A stretch of DNA of 64,000 nucleotides. Source: Planctomycetota bacterium (GTDB taxonomy: Bacteria > Planctomycetota > Phycisphaerae > Sedimentisphaerales > Anaerobacaceae). The notes under the pieces were generated by a model. That model was not told the origin of the DNA, did no database searches, and worked only from the letters and a program-made list of their open reading frames with translations. Position numbers and translations under genes: made by a program. Location: NCBI GenBank assembly GCA_022563885.1, contig JADFMM010000005.1:1-64000 (forward strand). Reading direction: 5' to 3'. Every line of letters begins with the position of its first letter. The stretch's first letter is position 1. Positions 8,641 to 17,195 of this stretch are shown one piece after another.

Positions 8641-9594
8641 TCAAACGGCTTGCTTCTCTCGGCGGACGCGTCGCGTGAATAGACGGCCGATACCCGACTT
8701 GAAGGTCACCGGTGGGGCTTGTGTCATGGTCCCGGTGAGGTGCGCGCGGAGTTGATTTTCGGTAATGTTTCGCGTGAGCCCGCCATCCTTGGCCACGGAG
8801 ATTGCCCCAGATTCTTCACTGACCACCAGACAGAGGGCGTCCGAACCCGTCGCGATGCCGATTGCTGCCCGATGACGCGACCCCAAGTCCCCGTGAAGGA
8901 TTGTGTCGGGGCTGGCATCCTCTTCCGCACCCACCTTCACGGCCCCCGCCTCTGCCAATGGCAATTGGACTCGTGCGGCCACAATCCGGTCATTCCGAAT
9001 CACCACGGCCATGTCATGCAACGTCGTCCCCGGGTGAAAAATCGTCTTCAACAGGTCTGCAGAGACTCGGGCATCGAGCTTGACGCCCGTGTCAATGAAC
9101 TCCCCCAAGGCAACCTGCCCTTCGATGACGACAATCGCCCCGATCTTCGCGGCGGACAGCTGCGTCGCTGCGGTCACCAACGCTTCGACCGTGTGGGAAA
9201 CTTGGTGGGAGGTGTTTTGCCAGAGACGAGGTTGCCCGATGCGGATGAGAACTCGGCGAAGCTCGGGTTGAAACGCGGCCACGGCCACGATGAGCACACC
9301 AATCAGGAATCCCTTGTAGAGATACTGCACTCTCACCAGGGCGAATTGCTCGACGATGAGCTGCAGGACCAAGACGCCCACGACCAAGATGAATATCACA
9401 CCCCGGAAGAGCCGTTCGCCCCGCGTCCCCTCCAGGAAGTCGACCAGCCAGTAGACAATCAAGCCGATGAGGACAAGTTCCACAACAACAACCCACCAAC
9501 TGTTGTTGTGTGCAACACGTTGAAGATACTCAAAAACCCACCAACTATTGTTCTGCGTCATGCGCTTCACATAGTCGATGAGGAAATCCACCAT
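8641..9594 (-). CDS. dacA (cdaA): Membrane diadenylate cyclase (c-di-AMP synthase, CdaA type)
   Basis: Makes cyclic di-AMP from two ATP. The 317-residue protein has three membrane segments (about 33-110) and then a DisA_N catalytic domain: GAIVVIEGQ, IDTGVKLDARVS, LHDMAVVI and GSRHRAAIG (RHR at 240-242), SEESGAIS. In the family the first nucleotide-binding motif is normally DGA; here it reads D194-M195-A196. An insertion of about 10 residues separates LPLA from GSRHR. The N-terminus has a 15-residue duplication (NNSWWV at 15 and 30). AAGGA stands before ATG 9594. Activity is likely but the motif change deserves testing. Confidence 0.88.
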   Translation of the reverse strand: MVDFLIDYVKRMTQNNSWWVFEYLQRVAHNNSWWVVVVELVLIGLIVYWLVDFLEGTRGERLFRGVIFILVVGVLVLQLIVEQFALVRVQYLYKGFLIGVLIVAVAAFQPELRRVLIRIGQPRLWQNTSHQVSHTVEALVTAATQLSAAKIGAIVVIEGQVALGEFIDTGVKLDARVSADLLKTIFHPGTTLHDMAVVIRNDRIVAARVQLPLAEAGAVKVGAEEDASPDTILHGDLGSRHRAAIGIATGSDALCLVVSEESGAISVAKDGGLTRNITENQLRAHLTGTMTQAPPVTFKSGIGRLFTRRVRREKQAV

Positions 9595-9688
9595 TCAAAT
9601 CCTTTTGAAACAGATGCCCGCAACTGACAGACCAGCTGGTCTGCGTGGAGCGCACGCGAGAGACGCTCTCTCTTTCTGAGCGATGTGC

Positions 9689-9964
9689 TTAGGGAAGGCG
9701 ATTTTCTGTCAGCCCACTGGGACGGTCAAGCATCAGGACTCTATCGATGTCGTCAAAGAATCCTCGCTGGTTGACTCGCAAGACCCGCTTGTGCCGCAAT
9801 GCTCGTTCAGCCGACGTCTCACCCGGACCGGCATAGGGACCACACCCGACCAAGAGGAGGCAAATGGCGAGGAATACAAGCCCAAGCGCGGCCATCGGAA
9901 TTCCTATCGCAACTCCCCCGTTTTTCTTCAAATCCTTGCCTGCAAGACTGTGTATGCTTTTCAT
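9689..9964 (-). CDS. Small lipoprotein-like membrane protein, unknown function
   Basis: A 91-residue protein with a strong ribosome site GGGAG before ATG 9964; an upstream in-frame ATG at 10021 lacks one. Hydrophobic residues about 18-40 end in LLVGC, a lipobox-like site. The remainder is short, charged and hydrophilic, with RHKRVLRVNQRGFFDDIDRV and LMLDRPSGLTE. It has its own near-consensus promoter at 10084-10112. It could be a lipoprotein or a single-pass protein. No known function. Confidence 0.65.
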   Translation of the reverse strand: MKSIHSLAGKDLKKNGGVAIGIPMAALGLVFLAICLLLVGCGPYAGPGETSAERALRHKRVLRVNQRGFFDDIDRVLMLDRPSGLTENRLP

Positions 9965-10083
9965 CGTGGCTCCCGTTGAACTGACTGCGCTCAATGCAGA
10001 TGGGTCAGAAAACAGTTTCAAGTTGCTAGACGACGTCGTGACGGCCTCTTGGCGCTTATTCCAGCAGTCCTGATCACGCCGCC

Positions 10084-10112
10084 AGTATAGCAGTGGTCCT
10101 GACCTATGTCAA
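10084..10112 (-). promoter_or_regulatory. Near-consensus promoter of the small lipoprotein gene
   Basis: Minus strand: TTGACA (10107-10112), 17-bp spacer, TATACT (10084-10089). The leader to the ATG would be about 110 nt. Confidence 0.7.
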
Positions 10113-10147
10113 GCTCAACAGGACATTTAGGAATCTTGTGAATCTTG

Positions 10148-10175
10148 TTGCAAAGGTGTCGTTTGGCAATAACAT
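10148..10175 (+). promoter_or_regulatory. Possible promoter of lptF-lptG-lnt
   Basis: TTGCAA (10148-10153), 16-bp spacer, TAACAT (10170-10175), each with four of six consensus bases, 60 bp before lptF. Confidence 0.3.
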
Positions 10176-10235
10176 GGGGCCGCATGATCGCTCGCGTCAT
10201 GTGGCCCGAGTCCTCCTGCGCGGACACGACACAAC

Positions 10236-11816
10236 ATGGTTCTTACGCTGCACCGATACGTTTTCAGGGAACTCATCAGGGTCTTCTTACTGGCCACGGT
10301 GGCACTGACGGTGATCCTGAGTCTAGGTCTCATCCTGCAGCCCATCCAGAAATATGGCATCGGCCCTGAGCAGGTTCCTCACCTCCTAACCTTCTTTGTG
10401 CCCATCACCCTCACCTATGTCCTGCCCATGGCCGCCCTCTTTGCCGCGACTCTGGTCTATGGCCGGCTGGCCGGTGACAATGAACTGATGGCCTGTAAGG
10501 CGGGCGGGGTGAGTCCCCTGACGCTCACCTGCCCCGGTTGCCTGCTGGGCCTCCTCGTGGCCATCGCCAATTTGGTCTTGAGTTTCCACGTCATGCCCTA
10601 TTTCTTTCATCGGGCCGAATACGCGATCAAGGCAGATGCCAAGCAAATCCTATTTCGCAACATTCAGCGCCGGGGCTTTTTTCTTGACCCTGATGGTGAT
10701 TATGCCATTTACGCAGACCACGTCCAGCCCCAGGATGACCTCCTGAGGGGAGTGATCGTCCTGAAGATGTCCGGTGGAAGCGTCGATACCCTCATCGCGG
10801 CAGAGGCGGCTCAGGTCTCATTTGGGGGGACGGGACAAAACAACGCCGTCCAGATTGCAGCAGCCGCGGTGATAGAGATAAAGGCCGCCTCGGCCTTTCG
10901 CATGGGCAACGCTTCCTTCAGCGCGCCATTCGGCTCCATACTCAACGACGAGATCGCGTTCAAACGACTGGACGAAATGAAGGAAATCAGGGACAACCTG
11001 CTGATTTTTCATCCCGTAGAGAAGGAGGCCAAGAAAACCTGCGCCCAGTTTGCCACCGAGCTCCTGGCACGCGATATTCAGCAGGCCCTAGACCAGAATC
11101 GGTTTTTCGAACTGACCGGCGAATCCACCTCCATCCGGTTCAAGGCAGACGGGTGTCTCCTCGGAGCCAGACGCGAAATCAAGTTGATCGGCCATGTGGA
11201 CGTCACCGAGATGGACGGGACCACGGGACGGCCTGGGGAGCGTCTTCTTTGGGAAAAAGCCTCTCTCTATTTGGAAGGAGACCCACTGGCGCTCACCATC
11301 ACCCTGGACCTCCACAACGCCAATGCCGCCAACACACCCAACGTCATAGGACGCAATGTTGTCCCGGACCTACGCCTGCCCGAATCCATCGAACGGTTAC
11401 TCTATTCCGGGGACCTCCTAATGGTGTTGCAGCCCGACTTCATTGAGGCCCAACTGGGAGACAAGATGAGCGAAGACGTGGAGGGGATGAGCAGCTTCCT
11501 CAAATTCGTCATGGCCTTGACCCTGGTTGAGATCGATGCGGAGATCCACTCGCGACTGGTCTTTGGACTCGGCTGTGTTCCCATGATTCTCATAGGCATC
11601 GGGCTCGGCATTATACTACGGGGTGGTCACATGCTGACGGCCTTCGGCTCGAGTTGCCTGCCGGCGTTAATCTTGATTCTCTGCACCGTGAGCGGCAGGC
11701 ATGTCGCCGAAAACCCCGATGCCACGGCCACAGCGGGCTTTTCCATCATGTGGGCAGGATTGGCCTCGCTCTGGATCATGGCGCTGGTCATCTTTCGGAG
11801 GGTGTACCGAGGCTGA
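10236..11816 (+). CDS. lptF: LptF/LptG-family LPS export permease (first copy)
   Basis: Inner-membrane permease subunit of the LptB2FG transporter, which extracts LPS from the membrane and passes it to the periplasmic bridge. N-terminal segments HRYVFRELIRVFLLATVAL and PITLTYVLPMAALFAATLVYGRL match the YjgP/YjgQ family. A large periplasmic region (about residues 130-410) precedes three C-terminal membrane helices. At 526 residues it is about 130 longer than most LptF, the extra lying in the periplasmic part. Followed by lptG after 23 bp. Calling it F rather than G rests on gene order. Confidence 0.85.
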   Translation: MVLTLHRYVFRELIRVFLLATVALTVILSLGLILQPIQKYGIGPEQVPHLLTFFVPITLTYVLPMAALFAATLVYGRLAGDNELMACKAGGVSPLTLTCPGCLLGLLVAIANLVLSFHVMPYFFHRAEYAIKADAKQILFRNIQRRGFFLDPDGDYAIYADHVQPQDDLLRGVIVLKMSGGSVDTLIAAEAAQVSFGGTGQNNAVQIAAAAVIEIKAASAFRMGNASFSAPFGSILNDEIAFKRLDEMKEIRDNLLIFHPVEKEAKKTCAQFATELLARDIQQALDQNRFFELTGESTSIRFKADGCLLGARREIKLIGHVDVTEMDGTTGRPGERLLWEKASLYLEGDPLALTITLDLHNANAANTPNVIGRNVVPDLRLPESIERLLYSGDLLMVLQPDFIEAQLGDKMSEDVEGMSSFLKFVMALTLVEIDAEIHSRLVFGLGCVPMILIGIGLGIILRGGHMLTAFGSSCLPALILILCTVSGRHVAENPDATATAGFSIMWAGLASLWIMALVIFRRVYRG

Positions 11817-11839
11817 GGCGGCCGGCTGAGAGTCAGACA

Positions 11840-12928
11840 ATGAAGATCCTGGATCGCTACATTGCCAAGAGTTTTCTGGTAGGGTATGCCATTGCCTTTT
11901 GTGTGCTCATTGGCATGCGCATCCTCATCGACCTCTCAATCCAATTCGATGAATTCGGCGAGAACGCAGAGCATGGGTACACCGAAGTCATCAAGACCAT
12001 CGCCACCTACTATGCCCTGAACCTGTCGCTCTACTTCAGGGATTTCGCGGGAATGATCACGGTGGTGGCGGCCGCCTTTTCCCTCAGTAGAATGATCCGG
12101 GCCAATGAACTGACGGCCATGATGGCCGCCGGGCTAAGCCTCAAACGCGTGGCGGCACCGATCCTGCTGTTGTCCGTCCTCTTTACCGGCGTCTTGGTGA
12201 TCGATCAGGAGATCATCATTCCCAGCATCAGCCACAAGTTGACTCGGTCCCATGACGCCGTGCCCGGCGAGGAGAAGTATGAGGTATGGTTTCTCGTGGA
12301 CAAGAATCACTCGCTGATCTGCTCGCAACAGTACGAGGTTGGAACATCCACCTTTGTCCGGCCCACGATCATCACGCGAACGCTAACGGAGACACCGGGT
12401 ATCTGGCGCGTGTCCGGCCGGATTTTCGCCGAGAGCGCAACATTCAATCCCACCACACGGGCGTGGGATTTGGTCGACGGTCTGCTAACGCCCGCAGATG
12501 CCCGGGAGCCAATAGAGCCGGTGGCGAGTTACTACGCCGAGGGCCTGCTTCCCGAAAACATCCCCGTCCTGGCCAAGTCCGAGCACAAGAGCCTGCTGAG
12601 TTCAGCGGAGCTAAGAGAGCTGGGGGCGCACACCCGAAAGGACATGAGACAACTTTCCAGTCAGATTCACGCCCGAATCACCGATCCCGTCATCAACTTT
12701 GTCACCCTCATGGTGAGCTTGCCGGCCCTGATCTGCCGTGATCCCAGATCGATGAAGTCGGCGGTGATGAAGAGTTTTGGGCTGACGACGGCCTGCACCC
12801 TAGTGCATTTCGTGACAAAACTGCTGGCGGCGGAGCCCAGCAGATTCATGCCCGAATTCTGGGCCTGGTTACCGGTATTCATCTTCCTCCCCATTGCCGT
12901 CATCGAGCTGGACTCCATGAAGACATGA
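11840..12928 (+). CDS. lptG: LptF/LptG-family LPS export permease (second copy)
   Basis: Partner permease of lptF. Its 362 residues are near standard length. N-terminal MKILDRYIAKSFLVGYAIAF and the second helix region LSRMIRANELTAMMAAGLSL are typical of the family, as is the C-terminal membrane bundle. ATG 11840 is chosen over upstream in-frame starts because it gives the canonical first helix. Its stop overlaps the lnt start by ATGA, so lnt is probably translationally coupled. No ATPase lptB is in the window. Confidence 0.87.
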   Translation: MKILDRYIAKSFLVGYAIAFCVLIGMRILIDLSIQFDEFGENAEHGYTEVIKTIATYYALNLSLYFRDFAGMITVVAAAFSLSRMIRANELTAMMAAGLSLKRVAAPILLLSVLFTGVLVIDQEIIIPSISHKLTRSHDAVPGEEKYEVWFLVDKNHSLICSQQYEVGTSTFVRPTIITRTLTETPGIWRVSGRIFAESATFNPTTRAWDLVDGLLTPADAREPIEPVASYYAEGLLPENIPVLAKSEHKSLLSSAELRELGAHTRKDMRQLSSQIHARITDPVINFVTLMVSLPALICRDPRSMKSAVMKSFGLTTACTLVHFVTKLLAAEPSRFMPEFWAWLPVFIFLPIAVIELDSMKT

Positions 12929-14688
12929 CAGCCCTCTCTCATCGGCATGGGACTTGTCTCCCTACGGAGTATGAATACACTACTACCATGAATCGGCAAA
13001 ACACGCTCAGGGTCATTTCCCTCGCGGGACCGCCTGCGACGGCCGGGTTTCTCACCGTCATCCAAGCGCCAATCGGATGGCACCTCCTGGCCTGGATCTC
13101 GCTTGTACCCTTCCTGCTGAGCTGTGCTTCGTCGGCCCTGTCGAAGAGGACGCTGTGCGTCACCGCCTATGCCGCTGCCGTCGTCTACTGGCTGGTGAAC
13201 ATCCACTGGATTTCGCCGATTACGTTGCCGGGGTGGATTGCCCTCTGTTTCTTTCTGGCCTGGACCTGGCCGGTCGCCGCCTTGACCCTGCGCTACGCGC
13301 TGACCAAGGGCCTGCCCCTCTGGCTGGTCACGGCCGTCGTCATCGTTGGGATGGAGCGTATCCAGGGATACCCGCTGAGCAGTTTCTTTTGGCGCTGCTT
13401 GGCTCACAGTCAATATGAGAACATTCGGTTGATCCAAATCGCGGACACCTTGGGAGCGGCAGGCGTTTCTTTCGTCATCGCCATGGTCAACGGGCTCATC
13501 GCCGGCTTCTGTCTCGCCTACCGGCGGAATCGCCTGTTCAGCAGGCGAGTTGCCGCTCAATGCCTTCTCGGCGTGGCGACCCTGGGCGGTTTGTTTGCGT
13601 ACGGACATTGGCGTGTCGATCAGGCCACAGACGCGATTCAGCCCGGTCCCCTGGTGGCCTCGCTCCAGTCGAACGTGCCCCAATCGGTCAAGGACTCCGG
13701 AGGCAATTCCGATGTCATGTTCGAGGATCTCCTGCGCCAGAGCCACGCCGCGGCGCGGGCCGGCGCAGAATTGATCGTCTGGCCCGAGACCACGGTGCAA
13801 CTGTTCTTCGATGAAGCCCTGGAACCCCTAGGGGAACATAAGGAGAAGTGGAGAGATGTCCACCAGAAGCTCTATGCCCTGGCCAAAAACCAGACGCATT
13901 TGGCGATCGGCGCTTACGGGGGTACCTGGAAATACAACTCGGACGGGAGCCGGGCGCTCCTCCGACACAATTCAGTCTTCTTCATTGACCGTCAAGGAAA
14001 GCTGGACCCGACGCGCTATGACAAGATGAGCCTGGTCATTTTCGGTGAGTACATGCCCTTTCGAGAGAGCTGGCCCTGGCTGTTCAAGCAGCTCCTAAAG
14101 TGCTCACCCTATGATTACGACTATTCTCTGGAAGCCGGCACTGAGCCCCAGCGGTTCACCCTAAACACAGCCACGGAAAGCTATACCTTCGGCCCCCTCA
14201 TCTGTTACGAAGACACGATTCCTGGCATCGCCCGGCAGTTCGTCTTGAATGGCCAAGACAGAAAGCAGGTCGACTGGCTGGTGATTCTCAGCAACGATGG
14301 CTGGTTCGTAGGCTTCGACGGGGACCGGATCCGCCCCAGCGGAGAACTCTCCCAGCACTTGGCGGCCTGTGTCTTTCGAGCGGTCGAAAACCGGATCTCA
14401 ATCCTGCGGAGCGTGAACACGGGCATCAGTGGGTTGATCGATCCCTGTGGGCGCCTGCATAATCGGTATGTCGCGGCGTCGCCGGGCTTTCCCGAGGTGA
14501 TGTTGGAGAGACAGGGGATTGCTGGATGGCTGGTCGATAGAATGCCGATAGACAAGAGGATAAGCCTCTTTACAAGATATGGTCAGTGGTTGGACGGCTG
14601 CTGTGTCATCGCCTTCGCGGCGCTTGCCACATTATCAGTGACTCGGCCTCTGAGGCGGGGCAGAAGACGGCCCACACCCGCTACCTAA
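12925..14688 (+). CDS. lnt: Apolipoprotein N-acyltransferase
   Basis: Adds the third acyl chain to the N-terminal Cys of lipoproteins, the last step of lipoprotein maturation. The N-terminal half has about six membrane segments and the C-terminal half is a nitrilase-like domain. The catalytic set is intact: E288 in VWPETTV, K367 in DKMSLVIFGEYMPF and C427 in LICYEDTIP, numbered from ATG 12925. At 587 residues it is longer than E. coli Lnt; an alternative ATG at 12988 would remove 21 residues. It supports true lipoprotein processing for the lipobox proteins in this window. Confidence 0.93.
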   Translation: MTALSHRHGTCLPTEYEYTTTMNRQNTLRVISLAGPPATAGFLTVIQAPIGWHLLAWISLVPFLLSCASSALSKRTLCVTAYAAAVVYWLVNIHWISPITLPGWIALCFFLAWTWPVAALTLRYALTKGLPLWLVTAVVIVGMERIQGYPLSSFFWRCLAHSQYENIRLIQIADTLGAAGVSFVIAMVNGLIAGFCLAYRRNRLFSRRVAAQCLLGVATLGGLFAYGHWRVDQATDAIQPGPLVASLQSNVPQSVKDSGGNSDVMFEDLLRQSHAAARAGAELIVWPETTVQLFFDEALEPLGEHKEKWRDVHQKLYALAKNQTHLAIGAYGGTWKYNSDGSRALLRHNSVFFIDRQGKLDPTRYDKMSLVIFGEYMPFRESWPWLFKQLLKCSPYDYDYSLEAGTEPQRFTLNTATESYTFGPLICYEDTIPGIARQFVLNGQDRKQVDWLVILSNDGWFVGFDGDRIRPSGELSQHLAACVFRAVENRISILRSVNTGISGLIDPCGRLHNRYVAASPGFPEVMLERQGIAGWLVDRMPIDKRISLFTRYGQWLDGCCVIAFAALATLSVTRPLRRGRRRPTPAT

Positions 14689-14701
14689 TGGAGTTTCCGC
14701 G

Positions 14702-15730
14702 ATGGGGCATCTGCGACAGCGCCACTCACCTAAAGGTATTCCGGCCCGGACCCACCTCTGCTGGCTGGGCCTTCTTTTTCTGTTGTTGGCCGGCTGCGCA
14801 GACGCATCTCGAAGTTCCCACGCAAACTTGCTGTCCTTGGATGACCCCCTGACGGAGCGGGCCCGTAAGATCCTGGCCGACGGACTGTCGGCTCAGGACC
14901 CGCGTGTCCGGATAGCGGCCATCGAAAGCATCGCGGCGACAGATCAGGTCCACATGATGCCTCGGATTCGCCCCCTGCTACGGGACCGCAGCATGCCCGT
15001 TCGCTTCGCAGCCCTGCTCGCAGTCGGTGACACACGCTACTCGCTCGCCCGCGACGATGCCCTGCAAATCTATGGAGAGGGGCGGGAAGATCTCAACATC
15101 CGTGTTGCCGCAGCCTACGCCCTAGGCTGCCTAGGACACCGAGAGTGTACTACGTTCTATTTCAGTGCAATTTCCGACAAGAATCCCACCGTCAGGGCCA
15201 ATGCGGCCCTGCTCATCGGAAAAAACGGCGACAGAAGCGGGCTGAAACTGCTGCACTGGGCCCTTCAAGACAGAGATTCCGATGGATTGGTCCGCACTCA
15301 AGTCGTCGAATCCCTAGCCCGGCTGGGAGATCCCGAGATCTACACGAGGATCTGGAGGGGACTGATCAGCGCCTTCGCCGATGACCGAATTCAGGCCGTA
15401 AGCGCCATGGGAGCCCTCGGAACGGAGCGTTCCCAGGAGACCCTGGTCACAATGCTGGACGACTCGGTTCTAGAGGTGCGGCTCTGTGCGGCCCAACACC
15501 TGGGAAAACTGGGAGACAGCACGGGCCAGCCTCAGGTCATCGAGGCGCTAAACGGGAGGATTGAGGGCCAAGCCCCATCACAGGTCCAAACCCGGGTGCT
15601 GACAGCCACGGCCATCGGGGAGATCGGCACGGATGTATTGGTCAAACACCTGGCCAAATTCCTCACGGACCCCTCTCCCTTCGTCCAGCTCGCGGGGGCC
15701 AGAGCGGTGCTGACGCAGAACAGGGGCTAG
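14702..15730 (+). CDS. HEAT-repeat lipoprotein
   Basis: The 342-residue protein starts at ATG 14702 behind GGAG. An N-terminal signal ends in the lipobox LLLAGC at about residue 31, so it should be lipid-anchored. From about residue 50 to the end there are roughly seven helical HEAT/PBS repeats with motifs such as VRIAAIESIAA, VRFAALLAVGD and VRANAALLIGKNGD. Such repeats form scaffolds for protein contacts. It lies 13 bp after lnt and ends the lpt-lnt run. The binding partner is unknown. Confidence 0.8.
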   Translation: MGHLRQRHSPKGIPARTHLCWLGLLFLLLAGCADASRSSHANLLSLDDPLTERARKILADGLSAQDPRVRIAAIESIAATDQVHMMPRIRPLLRDRSMPVRFAALLAVGDTRYSLARDDALQIYGEGREDLNIRVAAAYALGCLGHRECTTFYFSAISDKNPTVRANAALLIGKNGDRSGLKLLHWALQDRDSDGLVRTQVVESLARLGDPEIYTRIWRGLISAFADDRIQAVSAMGALGTERSQETLVTMLDDSVLEVRLCAAQHLGKLGDSTGQPQVIEALNGRIEGQAPSQVQTRVLTATAIGEIGTDVLVKHLAKFLTDPSPFVQLAGARAVLTQNRG

Positions 15731-15812
15731 GCTCTGCCTGGTATTTAAGGAAACCCCTGGGGGCAACAAACGATGTTAATGAGACCTGTCTAGGTGATAT
15801 GGGAAAAACACC

Positions 15813-15841
15813 TTGACCCATTTTGGGGAAATCCGTACAAT
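15813..15841 (+). promoter_or_regulatory. Promoter of the mre block
   Basis: TTGACC (15813-15818), 17-bp spacer, TACAAT (15836-15841). A leader of about 140 nt runs to the TTG start at 15990. The remainder of 15731-15989 shows no gene. Confidence 0.6.
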
Positions 15842-15989
15842 CGTGCTAAGTGTAGGCAGGGTGGAACGTGTGCTATGCCATGGCGTACTCTTTCCTAGGT
15901 TGGGTCCGCGATGATTATCGGTCCTGAGTCCTGTCTGTTTAGGCACGTGGCAGGCATTCGTTAAGAGACTAGAGTGAAAGGAGCTTGTT

Positions 15990-16862
15990 TTGAGCACGCT
16001 GACAAAGGTCCTCATTGTACTGCAGGTGGTCATCTCGATCTTTCTCTGCGGTATCGTTGTGACATATGTCGCTAATGCGGATGACTTCAAAGAGAAATAC
16101 AGACGAGCCAACAACAGGCTTGGCGGTGCGGAACAACTGGCTGAGCAGGCGAAGAAGGAACTCGACGACTATAAGTCGCAAAAAAATGCCGAGATTGCCG
16201 ACACGGTGGCGGAGCTCGCGCAACGTCAGAGTGAGATCGACAGTCTAAAGACCGATCATGTGGCTGCTGCCAGACAGCAATCCGACCTGAGCAATCAACT
16301 GGCCAGAATGGCCAGTACCGTCGAGGCATCCAACTTGACGGCGTTGGAACAGAACAAGCAATTCGATAAAGCACATGCGGATCGCAACGCATTGGACCTG
16401 GCAAACATCAGCCTCACCAAGGATCTGAAAGAAACCAACGACCTGGTGATCGAGAAGATGGGTCTCATTGCCACACAGAATGAAAAACTCAAACGCTTGC
16501 TGGAGGAGAAGAGCGAGCTGCAAAACCAACTCGAACGGTTCATGCGTCAGTATGGCAAGACCGTGCCGACCCCGAGGCCGGCCACCATGGTCCGCTCCAA
16601 GGCTCGTCCAGCCTTCCGCACGGCGCCCGGCATCGGCCTGAAGGGACTCATCACCGATCTTGATGTCCAGAATCACCTGGCCGAAATCTCGGTGGGCTCT
16701 GCTCATGGCGTCAGAGAAGAGGACAAGTTTTTCGTCACTCGGGGTGATCAATTTGTCTGTAACATCTTGGTCCTTGATGTCGATTCAGATAAATCCGTGG
16801 GTGTACTTGACCTGGTTCAGCTAACACCGAGAGTCGGGGACAAGGTCAGCACCAACTTCTAG
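15990..16862 (+). CDS. Membrane-anchored coiled-coil protein, first gene of the mre block
   Basis: The 290-residue protein starts at TTG 15990 behind AAAGGAG. One N-terminal membrane helix (LTKVLIVLQVVISIFLCGIVV) is followed by a long coiled coil (about 30-185) with many heptad Gln/Lys/Glu positions. A compact C-terminal domain (about 210-290) has GLITDLDVQNHLAEISVGS and VREEDKFFVTRG, reminiscent of the beta domain of MreC-like or flagellar FlgT-C proteins. The position just before mreB suggests a role in cell-wall elongation; this is inference. Confidence 0.72.
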   Translation: MSTLTKVLIVLQVVISIFLCGIVVTYVANADDFKEKYRRANNRLGGAEQLAEQAKKELDDYKSQKNAEIADTVAELAQRQSEIDSLKTDHVAAARQQSDLSNQLARMASTVEASNLTALEQNKQFDKAHADRNALDLANISLTKDLKETNDLVIEKMGLIATQNEKLKRLLEEKSELQNQLERFMRQYGKTVPTPRPATMVRSKARPAFRTAPGIGLKGLITDLDVQNHLAEISVGSAHGVREEDKFFVTRGDQFVCNILVLDVDSDKSVGVLDLVQLTPRVGDKVSTNF

Positions 16863-16924
16863 TCGCATGAGTGCGCTGCCCTGCGAAGGTGCTCTCACAT
16901 TCATCTAGTGAGTCGAGGTTTACA

Positions 16925-17083
16925 GTGAGCCCCATCAATCCAAGTCATCGAAAAGTCGTTATCCCAAGCAATTTCGCCACTGCCGTCCTTGCGGTCTCGT
17001 TGGGCATTTTGCTGGCAACCGTTGGTTTTGTGGCGTTTAAATGCTGGACCCAGTACGGGGCACTCTTTACAATGCCCTCTTAA
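16925..17083 (+). CDS. Small single-pass membrane protein before mreB
   Basis: A 52-residue protein starting at GTG 16925 behind a CGAGG site. An upstream GTG at 16871 would add 18 residues with no membrane logic. A short polar head (SPINPSHRKVVIPSNF) precedes one membrane helix and a short tail ending in YGALFTMPS. It sits between the coiled-coil gene and mreB, which supports it being real and part of the same transcript. No function known. Confidence 0.55.
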   Translation: MSPINPSHRKVVIPSNFATAVLAVSLGILLATVGFVAFKCWTQYGALFTMPS

Positions 17084-17195
17084 GTCATTGACGTCATCCC
17101 GACATTCGTATTGAAACGAGTTCTAGTCATGCAGCATTGGGCGCCGTTAGACTCTCCCCTGAGTCGCCGTCCGCCCTGCGAAAGGAGTCGATCGC

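Noticed and set aside
8719-9627. Long plus-strand frame opposite dacA
   Set aside because: Shadow of the diadenylate cyclase gene; composition is rich in His/Asp with no domain.
12667-13800. Long minus-strand frame opposite lptG/lnt
   Set aside because: Antisense to two genes with intact catalytic motifs; no recognisable domain.
17086-17115. TTGACG near 17086 as an mreB promoter
   Set aside because: The best -10 candidates stand at 15 bp or are poor matches; mreB is well served by the promoter at 15813.
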